From Candidatus Poribacteria bacterium (GTDB lineage: Bacteria; Poribacteria; WGA-4E; PCPOR2b): DNA of 64,000 bases. Location of the stretch: NCBI GenBank assembly GCA_022822005.1, contig JAJECO010000084.1, positions 62,001 through 126,000 on the forward strand, in the 5' to 3' direction. Position 1 is the stretch's first letter. Each line of letters opens with the position of its first letter. Shown here one piece after another: positions 37,026 to 45,100 of this stretch. The translations under genes and the position numbers were made by a program. The notes beneath the pieces are model-generated. The model worked only from the letters and a program-made list of their open reading frames with translations, made no database searches and was not told the origin of the DNA.

Positions 37026-40000
37026 TCACTCAGATCCTGCTACAGGTAACCCAACAAAAAGCCGGCTATCAATATCTGTAAGCGGATCGACTTCACCGCA
37101 CGCTGCGGCACGGGCGAAAACGATGCCGGGATGTTTGGCTCGCATCGCACGAGAAAGAACGGTAAACCCTTTCGATTGGCTGCTGTCACGTAGTTCCCAC
37201 GCAACGCGTTGCAGCTCCGAGCTAAATCGAACAAGCCCTTCACGTGAGCCAATGCACAGCGTGTAGAGTTCATTAGACGTTAAACCATCGCAATACCCGT
37301 TACGAATCACGATATCTCCCCCTCGAATATCTGAAACCACCCCTCGCGCCCCAACAACACAAGCGAGTCGATAAAGCCTGCTCGTAAAGGCGCGGCTTTT
37401 GACTGCGAGGATGTGCGGTCCCAAGTTATTATCATCATAGTTTTCGTAAGCGGCAATCCATTCCATAAGTTCCTCCGCGTAAGTGTTCCACGCTGTTGCA
37501 TCGTCGGGATCAGTAGGAACGGGAGGACTACCATCGCCCCTACTGAGGAACGGACTCATGGAGGCTCCCGATCTCTTTGCAATCTCAAATCCCCGCTGCG
37601 TCAGACGTTCAGCAACCTCAATGGTACGATCAATCCCCTCGCGTTTGAGGAGTGTTTTCAGCGTATCCGTTAATGACTGCCGCGTGACCAAACCCTCAGG
37701 GATAGCAACCTCCATTCCGACAATTTCTGCAAGCTCATCACGTCCTTCGGGGGTGAGACTCAAACTTGCCAACCCCCATATCGCATCATGCCCCGGGGCT
37801 AACGCTGTGCATATATTCGGATCTTGTTTGAGATGCCCAGCGATGGACAGCTGCTCACCGGCTTCCTGTTGACCCTCCGCTGTGATCGGCAAGAAAATCG
37901 CCGCTTGGTCGCCGTCAAAGTCAGCATTCATCAACTCACAGACAAAGGGATGAACACGGATAGCGCGGTCTGGCTGGCGCACCGGATGGAATGCAACAAA
38001 GGAGGTAGGCGAAAACGCAGGTGCTCGATGTACAATCACCCATGAACGTGCCATCAGCTCATCGAGGAGATGTGTTGCCCTCTGGCTTTTTCCTTGTACC
38101 TCTTTGCTTTCACCAAGTTCTTTTGCAACCCGCGACCCAAAAAGTGCCCACGCCATCTGCTCAGGAATGCCGACCTGATCGGCGCGTAACTTCGCATCTG
38201 GTACAATAACGCTGCGTCCACTGAAAAGCGTCCGTGCGTCAAAGCGCATATCCGCGGGCCCTAGAAGTGCGTCGAAATATTCCGCAAGGCGTGTTTGGAG
38301 CTGCTTGAGGGTTTGAAGAGTTAAACTTTCCGGTGCATCATTTGCAAACATCCGCTCTGCTCTGGTATTGACATCGGCAAGTGCACGATACTCGGAAACG
38401 TCTTCACATATACCAACTTCATCAATAATTTGAGCATGGAGCCACGGATGGGGGACTGGCTGGGCAAGCTGGAGCGTATTCCCAATCGGACGCGCAAATC
38501 GGAAAGTCAATTTGTCATCGTCCAAGTTAGCGTGGATGCCCCCCGCCGACAGTCGCTCCCTGAGTTTGGCAAACATCGGCGTCGGTGGGCCCGCCTGTTC
38601 AACTGTCCCTGCTGTAACGCGATCGGGAAGTGTCTCCACATCTGCCCGCGTCGAAGCACGGGTGTTGAAATGTTCCCGCAAAGTCTCAAACGCTGAAACG
38701 TTGCGTAGTGTATAGTATTCCAGTTCGCCAAACCCTTGATGGTATATAGGTTCGTCATGAACGATGGGCTCGGAGACCTTGAGCTTATCCAGCGCAATGT
38801 GAACCGTCTTTCCCCAATAAACCCAACCAACCGTACTCGGCCGATCCAGTTTCTTACCGTTGGCTCCAAACGTGAGGGTTTCCATCCCATCTTCAGGCAG
38901 TCCTACCTTTTGGAGTCGCTCACGGAGTTGATCGGCACTGGATGCTTGAAATGGCGGCACAATAGCGACTTCACCCTCCACCCGCGCGATGCGGCTCATG
39001 ACCGCTTCACGAATCTGACCAAAGTTCATCCGTCCATGCAAAGCACCAAAACTGAAAACGAGCTCCACCGGCGTACCATCGGCGAGGTGGGGCATCTCAT
39101 CGTCAGGAAGGATGCGCGAAATGACCCCCTTCGTCCCGTGACGGTTACTGATCTTATCGCCCGGTTCAACGGCATAAGGAAAATTTAGACGTGCAGCGCA
39201 CGACTCACTAATCGCAATCCCGTCCTCAAAGGTCTCTCCACCCCAAGAGATAAAAGCGGTCAACAGATTACGGCCACACCAAAAGTCAGGCACATCGGGC
39301 TCGTAACCCGTCTGGACAAGCGCAGGCTCTGGAGTAGAAGGCGACAACCACTGACGCATCATGTTCGCACCCATGAGTATTCGCGATGGATCATTGTGTT
39401 CGAGAAAAGGGATCAGTGCTGCAGATAGACCAAGCGTCGCCTCAGGGCTTTCATCCACGATGACCAATTTTTCATCACGGATCTCCGCGCCTCTCGCAAT
39501 CGTTAGAATTTTGCCAACGTTGGGTCCCTCTGGCGTTTCAAATGGACAAGTCCGCCCAAAGTGTCCGGGGCTAAACACCTGATTCCCCTGTGAAATTTGC
39601 ACCCTACGCAGATGCGTCTGCTTGTCCAGCCAGTTGGTTCGAGAGAGTTTCTGAGCGGTGGGTGTATCACTAAAGAATTCACGCACCCATCTATCAATCG
39701 GGAGCCATGAGCGAACAAGTGATGTTTCCCATTCCAGATCTGGCGGTGCTTCCCTGATGCGTACTTTGAAGTAGTCGTACAGTTGATCTCCCATACACGC
39801 AACCTTCGCTTTTTCCAGCTTCACGGTTGAAGCGATCGGCACAACAACATAGGGTTCACCGTCGAGTGTGAACATGCCATCCGTATCAGGCTGCGGAACG
39901 TCCGTGTATTCGACCTCAACATAACCCCCAGTTGACGCCAGCACGATTCTGATCCGACAGGTATACGCACCGATTGATTCAAAATGATATCCAGCGAGCG

Positions 40001-40091
40001 GCACCCGATCAGCAAGAAGTTCTGGCAGTTGTTCTTTCATCAATTCTTCAAAGGATTCTTTGTGCCAAAATGCGGTGATGTTGTGCGACAT
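37026..40091 (-). CDS. Compact single-chain RNA polymerase beta/beta-prime-like protein
   Basis: 1021 residues holding, in the order of normal rpoB then rpoC, recognisable parts of both catalytic subunits. Beta part: GMFTLDGEPYVVVPI (72-86), TH-x-RR (159-163), GRTCPFETPEGPN (179-191), AFISWGGETFEDGIAISE (279-296), GDKISNRHGTKG (311-322), GRMNFGQI (353-360), ALDKLKVSEP (433-442), GFGELEYY (453-460). Beta-prime part: LQLAQPVPHPW (540-550), SGRSVIVPD (624-632), HRAP (688-691), the catalytic NADFDGDQ (722-729), GFEIAKRSG (834-842), then DGLTSNELYTLCIGSREGL (935-953), matching the bridge-helix start. Both double-psi barrels are therefore present with the three metal-binding Asp. The flap, zinc ribbon, jaw and most of the trigger-loop region are missing. 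AGGAGG stands six bases before the ATG. A template-directed RNA (or DNA) synthesising activity is inferred; the target is unknown. Confidence 0.85.
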   Translation of the reverse strand: MSHNITAFWHKESFEELMKEQLPELLADRVPLAGYHFESIGAYTCRIRIVLASTGGYVEVEYTDVPQPDTDGMFTLDGEPYVVVPIASTVKLEKAKVACMGDQLYDYFKVRIREAPPDLEWETSLVRSWLPIDRWVREFFSDTPTAQKLSRTNWLDKQTHLRRVQISQGNQVFSPGHFGRTCPFETPEGPNVGKILTIARGAEIRDEKLVIVDESPEATLGLSAALIPFLEHNDPSRILMGANMMRQWLSPSTPEPALVQTGYEPDVPDFWCGRNLLTAFISWGGETFEDGIAISESCAARLNFPYAVEPGDKISNRHGTKGVISRILPDDEMPHLADGTPVELVFSFGALHGRMNFGQIREAVMSRIARVEGEVAIVPPFQASSADQLRERLQKVGLPEDGMETLTFGANGKKLDRPSTVGWVYWGKTVHIALDKLKVSEPIVHDEPIYHQGFGELEYYTLRNVSAFETLREHFNTRASTRADVETLPDRVTAGTVEQAGPPTPMFAKLRERLSAGGIHANLDDDKLTFRFARPIGNTLQLAQPVPHPWLHAQIIDEVGICEDVSEYRALADVNTRAERMFANDAPESLTLQTLKQLQTRLAEYFDALLGPADMRFDARTLFSGRSVIVPDAKLRADQVGIPEQMAWALFGSRVAKELGESKEVQGKSQRATHLLDELMARSWVIVHRAPAFSPTSFVAFHPVRQPDRAIRVHPFVCELMNADFDGDQAAIFLPITAEGQQEAGEQLSIAGHLKQDPNICTALAPGHDAIWGLASLSLTPEGRDELAEIVGMEVAIPEGLVTRQSLTDTLKTLLKREGIDRTIEVAERLTQRGFEIAKRSGASMSPFLSRGDGSPPVPTDPDDATAWNTYAEELMEWIAAYENYDDNNLGPHILAVKSRAFTSRLYRLACVVGARGVVSDIRGGDIVIRNGYCDGLTSNELYTLCIGSREGLVRFSSELQRVAWELRDSSQSKGFTVLSRAMRAKHPGIVFARAAACGEVDPLTDIDSRLFVGLPVAGSE

Positions 40092-40138
40092 GCTATCCTC
40101 CTGTTTCCTTCGTATTGTGTTTGTGTAAGTTATAAAGT

Positions 40139-40258
40139 TAGGACTGACGCAGCACGTTCATAAGTCCCCCTGATTTTCCAAAGTCCCCTTGACAAGGGGG
40201 GCGAGGGGGGTTAAAAACAAAATCTACCCCTTGTGTGCTAAATTTGCGTAAGCCCTGA
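40139..40258. repeat. Inverted-end repeat containing a G-rich dispersed repeat core
   Basis: AGGACTGACGCAG at the left and TTGCGTAAGCCCT at the right are inverted relatives (AGG-CTTACGCA type ends). Between them are TCCCCTTGACAAGGGG, a perfect hairpin, and the GGGGGGTT words of the dispersed repeat. It occupies the 190 bases between the sigma factor and the polymerase-like gene. Confidence 0.55.
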
Positions 40259-40281
40259 AAGTGTAAAACGCTGCTCTTTGC

Positions 40282-40896
40282 TCATTCCTTATCTTCTTCC
40301 CAACCGCTTGCGATTTCCCTCCATTCGCGAGCGAGATGTCTTATGGAATAGTATAAACGCGACTTCACAGTGCCTTCTGGAATGCCCAGCTCTATGGCGA
40401 CTTCTCGAAGTGCCATCTCTTTCTGATATATGAGGTGCAGCACCTCTCGTTTCTCTTGGGGCAGCCCATCAACAAGTTGCCAGAGCAGCTGGGACCGTTC
40501 GGCTTGCTCCACCATCACTTCGGGACCGCCCGATGAGGTATCAATCAGCCAAGCCGGATCTGGTGGACGTTCTCCCTCATCATCGTATTCGTCCGGCGGC
40601 GTTTCGAGCGGCTCTTGCCGCCGTCGCCGCACAGTGCGCAGATAATTGAGGGCGAGATTCGTTGCGATGCGAAAAAGCCAGCCCTTGAACTCGCCTTGAC
40701 CATTCCACTGTTCAGCGCGCGTCCAGACACGCAAAAACACCTCTTGAACCAGATCTTCGGCAGCACTCTCAACCTGCACGATGCTAAGGATATGCTGGCG
40801 GACGGACGCACTGTGCCGTGCAAAAAGGATCTCAAAAGCAGCGGCATCGCGTTTCACAGTCTTACAAATGAGGGTTTGGTCTGATTGCTCCATCAT
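40282..40896 (-). CDS. ECF-type RNA polymerase sigma factor
   Basis: Sigma-70 family factor of the extracytoplasmic-function group, 204 residues. Region 2 spans AAFEILFARHSASVRQHI to FKGWLFRIATNLALNYLR and includes the DLVQEVFLRVW core-binding and -10 recognition helices. An acidic linker (EYDDEGERPPDP) follows, then region 4 with LPQEKREVLHLIYQKEMAL and the helix-turn-helix IPEGTVKSRLYYSIRHL. ATG 40896 follows GGAAG; a frame to 41004 is open but unsupported. No anti-sigma gene follows. Instead the compact polymerase-like gene lies 190 bases downstream on the same strand, so the two may form one unit. A GAACTT/GTGTC pair 18-45 bases upstream resembles an ECF promoter. Confidence 0.9.
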   Translation of the reverse strand: MMEQSDQTLICKTVKRDAAAFEILFARHSASVRQHILSIVQVESAAEDLVQEVFLRVWTRAEQWNGQGEFKGWLFRIATNLALNYLRTVRRRRQEPLETPPDEYDDEGERPPDPAWLIDTSSGGPEVMVEQAERSQLLWQLVDGLPQEKREVLHLIYQKEMALREVAIELGIPEGTVKSRLYYSIRHLAREWREIASGWEEDKE

Positions 40897-41143
40897 AAAA
40901 GACTTCCACTGTAAATGACACCGCGGGGGAGATAAAAGTTCATGGCATAGACCAAAAAATGGGATTAGGTCGAAACGGTCCCATCTTATCTGTCGAAATA
41001 ACACAACAAGGAAATAGGTCAGAGGAGAGACAAAATTCTGATATCCGACTCCTCTCTGATTTTTGGATTTTGGGTAGCATGAAGGGGTGCAAATGTGATA
41101 AGATGCAGGTGTTACATATCACACAACACATTGGGCCAAAAAT

Positions 41144-42118
41144 ATGTCAAAACTAAGAATTGGTATTATAGGATCTGGCGGCACCGGGACGCGTCACGCA
41201 GAGAGATTCTCTGAAATGGAAGCCGCCGAGGTTGTGGCAATCGCTTCGAGAAACACTGAAACAGGCAACGCGCTTGCTGAAAAACATGGAGCGGAGTTTA
41301 TCCCCGATTGGCAGGCACTTGTCGAACGCGATAACCTGGACGGGGTCCTCATCTGCACTCACAACGACACCCACGCCGAAATAGCGCTTGCGGCACTCCG
41401 TTGTGATAAACATATCTTTATGGAATATCCGTTGGCACGGTCAATCGATGCGGGGGAAGCCGTAGTCGAAATCGCAGAAAGTAACCAACGGGTTCTCCGG
41501 ATTAACCACTCTGAAACCGTGTCCAATTCACATCGAGCGGTTAAGCAGCGCGCCCAAGAGCTCGGAGACCTGCTGTTGACCACCTTTCTGCGCCTCACAC
41601 CGGGACGAGGCGCGCGCCCAGAGATCTTGTTCAACCTGCCTGTCTCCGGTCCGCCAGCACACTTTTTCATCTATCATATCTACCCAATTATCGACATCTT
41701 CGGAGGTGCCAGATCGGTAGAAGGTTCTGCGGTCTACGAAGGATTAACCGATCAAGGCAATTATAACCGATTTGTCAACACAGTCAATGTGAAGTTCAAG
41801 AACGGCGGGATCGGGAGTTGGGTCTGGGCAGGAGGTGTTGAGATTCAGGAGTCTGAACAGCACTCCCGTTATATCCTGACCGGCGGTACAATCAGCGATA
41901 GCGATGGCAAGTGGCACTGTTCAACGGGAGCAGAGGTCGAGGAAATTCCGCCGGTTGATGCCCCAAACATTTCACTTCAGGAACGGTGGGTGCAGGAGAT
42001 CCAGACGCAAGAGACAAGTGCAGCGCATAGAGACGCAGTCACCGCACTTGAAGCGATACGGGTGAGCCTGTCTGCTGAACAGTCTATGCAGGAAAAACGG
42101 CGAATTGTGTTGGAATAA
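41144..42118 (+). CDS. Gfo/Idh/MocA family protein with altered lysine motif
   Basis: 324-residue Rossmann-fold protein with GIIGSGGTGTRHAERF at the N-terminus and the NDTHAEIALAAL helix of the family. The normally invariant E-K-P motif reads MEYPLA (residues 93-98), so the lysine thought to hold the substrate and NAD ribose is Tyr95. The bases GAA TAT CCG show this is not a reading error in translation. The second domain is normal in length. It may be a non-catalytic or altered-specificity member. It starts divergently from the sigma factor gene with about 250 bases between, where TTGGAT and GATAAGAT give only a weak promoter. Confidence 0.85.
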   Translation: MSKLRIGIIGSGGTGTRHAERFSEMEAAEVVAIASRNTETGNALAEKHGAEFIPDWQALVERDNLDGVLICTHNDTHAEIALAALRCDKHIFMEYPLARSIDAGEAVVEIAESNQRVLRINHSETVSNSHRAVKQRAQELGDLLLTTFLRLTPGRGARPEILFNLPVSGPPAHFFIYHIYPIIDIFGGARSVEGSAVYEGLTDQGNYNRFVNTVNVKFKNGGIGSWVWAGGVEIQESEQHSRYILTGGTISDSDGKWHCSTGAEVEEIPPVDAPNISLQERWVQEIQTQETSAAHRDAVTALEAIRVSLSAEQSMQEKRRIVLE

Positions 42119-42175
42119 AGAGAGGGCAAGTGAGCGGCTAATCTCCGAACCGGTGGAAGATGAAAGGAGCTTCAC

Positions 42176-43369
42176 ATGCGGAATTCGTTATCAATGACAG
42201 TAGGTAGCGGCGGTGGACAGATTAATGGCAGCGATGATCGCGTTATTCAGGCGGGTATCGATTACCTCAACGCACTCGGCGGCGGAACGCTGAAACTCTT
42301 GCCCGGCACCTATCATCTTAACAACGCAATCTACTTACGAAGCAACATACAGATTGAAGGGAGCGGTAACGAAACAGTGCTGGTTAAAAATCCATCTGTG
42401 AGCACTCCCCTCGCTATCGATTCGGATTGGTACGATTCAGACGTAACCCTGACCAAGGGCAACGGCTTTGAAGTGGGATACGGGGTTTGCCTGAGAGCAA
42501 AGACACCCCATGACGGCGGGTCAAATGTCATTAAGCGCACGATCGTCGCAAAGGAGGGAAATCGCCTCTGGCTCGATAAATCCCTCGAAAAGAATTTCTG
42601 GGCAGACCACGAAGCACAGATCTCGACCCTGTTCCCGATTCTGAGCGGTGAACATATTTGCGATGTGGAGATCAGAGATCTTGCCCTCGACGGCAACCGA
42701 TCTAATAATGAACGCCTCGATGGAAACTATGCCGGCTGCATCTTCATGCAGGACTGTGAGCGAATAACAATAGATCACGTCGAAGCGCGGAACTATAACG
42801 GTGATGGCATTTCATGGCAAATCTGCCACGACGTGACCGTGACAAATTGCCGGAGCCTAAACAACGCCGATTTGGGGTTGCATCCGGGCTCCGGATCCCA
42901 ACGTCCGATCATGCAGGATAATTACCTTGCAGGAAATCGGTTGGGGCTTTTCTTCTGCTGGGGCGTGAAACACGGGACCGCAGAGAACAACCAGATTCTC
43001 AATAACTGTCAATATGGCATCTCCGTAGGACATCGAGACACCGATAATATCATCCGACACAACCGTATCGAGGGCAGCGGGGAGGTCGGAATCACTTTCC
43101 GTAACGAACCAAACGAAGGGCGTAGCCCCCATCGAAATCTTGTTGAAAATAACCGGATTGCGAACAGTGGACCGGATAAAAGTGGAATCGGCATTGATAT
43201 TCAGGGTGAGACTCAGTCCATTACGATTCGAGAAAATCAGATAGCTGAAACGCGGAAGGGCGGCGAACACATCGGTGTACAGATTGGTGAAAAGACTTCT
43301 AACATCCTTCTTGAGAAAAACGAGTTTTCAGGGGTAGCTGTGGGCGTCAGGGATTTGCGGGACGAATAG
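42176..43369 (+). CDS. Right-handed parallel beta-helix repeat protein
   Basis: 397 residues with the stacked-coil pattern of pectin-lyase-like proteins: GGTLKLLPGTYHLNNAIYL, then many short N/D-rich turns such as EARNYNGDGISWQICHDVTVTNC, and an end in coils like NRIANSGPDKSGIGIDIQG. It would bind or cleave a polysaccharide. There is no signal peptide, which is unusual for an external lyase; a cytosolic epimerase/isomerase or a missed leader is possible. AAAGGAG precedes the ATG by seven bases. The gene lies 57 bases after the atypical oxidoreductase and is likely co-transcribed. Catalytic residues are not identifiable by eye. Confidence 0.78.
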   Translation: MRNSLSMTVGSGGGQINGSDDRVIQAGIDYLNALGGGTLKLLPGTYHLNNAIYLRSNIQIEGSGNETVLVKNPSVSTPLAIDSDWYDSDVTLTKGNGFEVGYGVCLRAKTPHDGGSNVIKRTIVAKEGNRLWLDKSLEKNFWADHEAQISTLFPILSGEHICDVEIRDLALDGNRSNNERLDGNYAGCIFMQDCERITIDHVEARNYNGDGISWQICHDVTVTNCRSLNNADLGLHPGSGSQRPIMQDNYLAGNRLGLFFCWGVKHGTAENNQILNNCQYGISVGHRDTDNIIRHNRIEGSGEVGITFRNEPNEGRSPHRNLVENNRIANSGPDKSGIGIDIQGETQSITIRENQIAETRKGGEHIGVQIGEKTSNILLEKNEFSGVAVGVRDLRDE

Positions 43370-43384
43370 AGGCTCTCGCACCGT

Positions 43385-43413
43385 TTGACAGGACGCTGAT
43401 AATGTGATAAGAT
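43385..43413 (+). promoter_or_regulatory. Sigma-70 promoter of the N-methylglutamate/glutamate synthase cluster
   Basis: A perfect TTGACA (43385-43390), 17-base spacer and TAAGAT (43408-43413), about 62 bases before the GTG start at 43475. Confidence 0.65.
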
Positions 43414-43474
43414 ACGCCACAAATGGTTGCATTTTAACGTGGCAGCTTAGGTCATAATCAAGGAGAAATTAAGA

Positions 43475-44383
43475 GTGTGTGGTATCGTCGGCTTTTTAGA
43501 TAAAACGCAAAATCGTAATGCACCCGTGGGCAAAACTGTCCTCACCATGCTCACGGCACTGGGAGTACGGGGACCGGATTCGGCGGGGGTGGCACTTTAT
43601 ACTCCTCCAGAAAATGGGGCGTTCACGCTGCAGGTAAAATTGGGAGAACTTGACGGTGCAGCCGAAAGAGGAACTTCGATTGCAGAGGGGGTCAAGGCAT
43701 TCGGCTCCGTGCAAAAGGTGAAAACAACCGCTGAGTATCTACGGCTCGTCATCGATCTGCAAGGGGAACCAAGAGTATTAACGCAATTCATTGAGTCCTT
43801 AGATGAAGACATCGAAGTCGTCAGTATGGGGCGCGAACTGGAAATTGTCAAGCAGGTCGGCACACCGCAAAATCTCGACGCAACCCATGGCGTCTCTACA
43901 TTTCTGGGCACACACGGTATCGGCCACACACGCCTTTCGACAGAGAGCCGTGTCGATCTAAGTCACTCGCAACCCTTCTGGGCACACAACTATCCTGACC
44001 TCGCCATCGTCCACAACGGACACATCACGAACTACCACAAATTACGCTGTATCTATGAACAACGTGGTGTCCGATTCTATACGGAAAACGACTCCGAAAT
44101 CATCGGTGTCTACCTCGCTGACCAGCTATCCCAAGGACTGACCTTCAAAGAAGCGTTAGATGCGTCGCTTGCCGATTTGGATGGTTCCTTCAGTTATCTC
44201 GCGGCAACAGAGAACTACATCGGATTTGCCAAAGACCCCTTCGCCTTCAAACCACTACTCTTTACCGAAACAGATGATTATGTCGCTGTCGCAACCGAAG
44301 AGATCGCCATCCGCGCTGCCTTCGGGGACGGCTATGAGGTGCGCGAAGCACAAGCAAAGGATGTGGCTATATGGCAGACATAA
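43475..44383 (+). CDS. mgsA: Glutamine amidotransferase class II subunit (MgsA/GlxB-type)
   Basis: 302 residues corresponding to domain 1 of the glutamate synthase large subunit as a separate protein. After GTG start and Met removal, Cys2 (M-CGIVGFLD) becomes the N-terminal nucleophile that splits glutamine. IVHNGHITNYHKLR, ENDSEIIGVYLADQL and LDGSFSYLAATE complete the fold. Size and gene order (GATase, GXGXG, FMN domain, type III glutamine synthetase) match N-methylglutamate synthase MgsABC with GmaS, or the equivalent GlxBCD-GlnT. Split archaeal-type glutamate synthase is the alternative. AAGGAG precedes the GTG. The gene overlaps the next by 13 bases. Confidence 0.8.
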   Translation: MCGIVGFLDKTQNRNAPVGKTVLTMLTALGVRGPDSAGVALYTPPENGAFTLQVKLGELDGAAERGTSIAEGVKAFGSVQKVKTTAEYLRLVIDLQGEPRVLTQFIESLDEDIEVVSMGRELEIVKQVGTPQNLDATHGVSTFLGTHGIGHTRLSTESRVDLSHSQPFWAHNYPDLAIVHNGHITNYHKLRCIYEQRGVRFYTENDSEIIGVYLADQLSQGLTFKEALDASLADLDGSFSYLAATENYIGFAKDPFAFKPLLFTETDDYVAVATEEIAIRAAFGDGYEVREAQAKDVAIWQT

Positions 44384-45081
44384 TCTGTGACGGTAAAACG
44401 ACCCGCGACATCAATGCGGAAATCAAACGCCTCATCGCTAACGGTGAGACCGACATCTGTATGAGAAATCCCGTCGCCCGGCACAATCTCGGCGTAGCAA
44501 TTCTACAGTCGGTAAAACTGACCTTTGACGGAAGTGTTGGTTACTACTGCGCTGGCATGGTCGACGGACCCACCGTCGAAATCAAAGGAAGTGCGGGATG
44601 GGGATTGGCGGAGTCGATGATGGGCGGCACCGTTACCGTCGAAGGGAATGCAGGCAACGGCGCAGCAGCTTCAATTCGAGGCGGAACAGTTGTGGTTCAC
44701 AGCGATGCGGCTTCGCGGTTAGGCGTTTCGATGAAAGGCGGACTGATTATCGTCGGCGGAAACTGCGGCTATATGGCGGGGTTCATGGCGCAGCGAGGGA
44801 CAATGATTGTCTGCGGAGATACCGGCGAAGCCTTTGCCGATTCGATGTATGAGGCGGTGTGTTTTGTCGGCGGGAATATCGCTGAACTCGGCAACGACGC
44901 CATAATTGAACAACCGACCGCAGAAGACCTCACCTTCCTCGAATCCACCCTATCTCAACATCTCCCGTCCAGAGTTGGCAATTCACAGGCTCCTATCCGC
45001 AATTTCAAGAAAGTCGTCTCCGGGCGCAAGCTGTGGAACTTCGACAAAGACGAGCGATCAGTGTGGCGAGAGGCGCTATAA
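44371..45081 (+). CDS. mgsB: GXGXG-domain subunit (MgsB/GlxC-type)
   Basis: 236 residues equal to domain 3 of the glutamate synthase large subunit: a right-handed beta-helix with repeated glycine triplets, for example GSAGWGLAESMMGGTV, GNAGNGAAASIRGGTV, MKGGLIIVGGNCGYMAG and GDTGEAFADSMYEG-like coils. It holds the amidotransferase and FMN domains together and helps form the ammonia tunnel. It begins inside the end of mgsA (13-base overlap), so translation is coupled and the subunits are expected in fixed ratio. Confidence 0.85.
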   Translation: MADIICDGKTTRDINAEIKRLIANGETDICMRNPVARHNLGVAILQSVKLTFDGSVGYYCAGMVDGPTVEIKGSAGWGLAESMMGGTVTVEGNAGNGAAASIRGGTVVVHSDAASRLGVSMKGGLIIVGGNCGYMAGFMAQRGTMIVCGDTGEAFADSMYEAVCFVGGNIAELGNDAIIEQPTAEDLTFLESTLSQHLPSRVGNSQAPIRNFKKVVSGRKLWNFDKDERSVWREAL

Positions 45082-45100
45082 CAAGAGAAACTTTTTTACT

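Noticed and set aside
37026-40091. Reading the polymerase-like gene as a misassembled or decayed housekeeping rpoB/rpoC
   Set aside because: One uninterrupted frame of 1021 codons with a strong ribosome site, intact catalytic motif and precise loss of whole domains is not what decay or misjoining produces.
43440-43465. Sigma-54 site before mgsA, suggested by GTGGCAGCTTAGG
   Set aside because: The -12 element TTGC is absent at the required spacing.
44906-45100. Upstream extension of the FMN subunit gene
   Set aside because: Overlaps mgsB in another frame and shows no similarity to the family; ATG 45101 begins the conserved protein.
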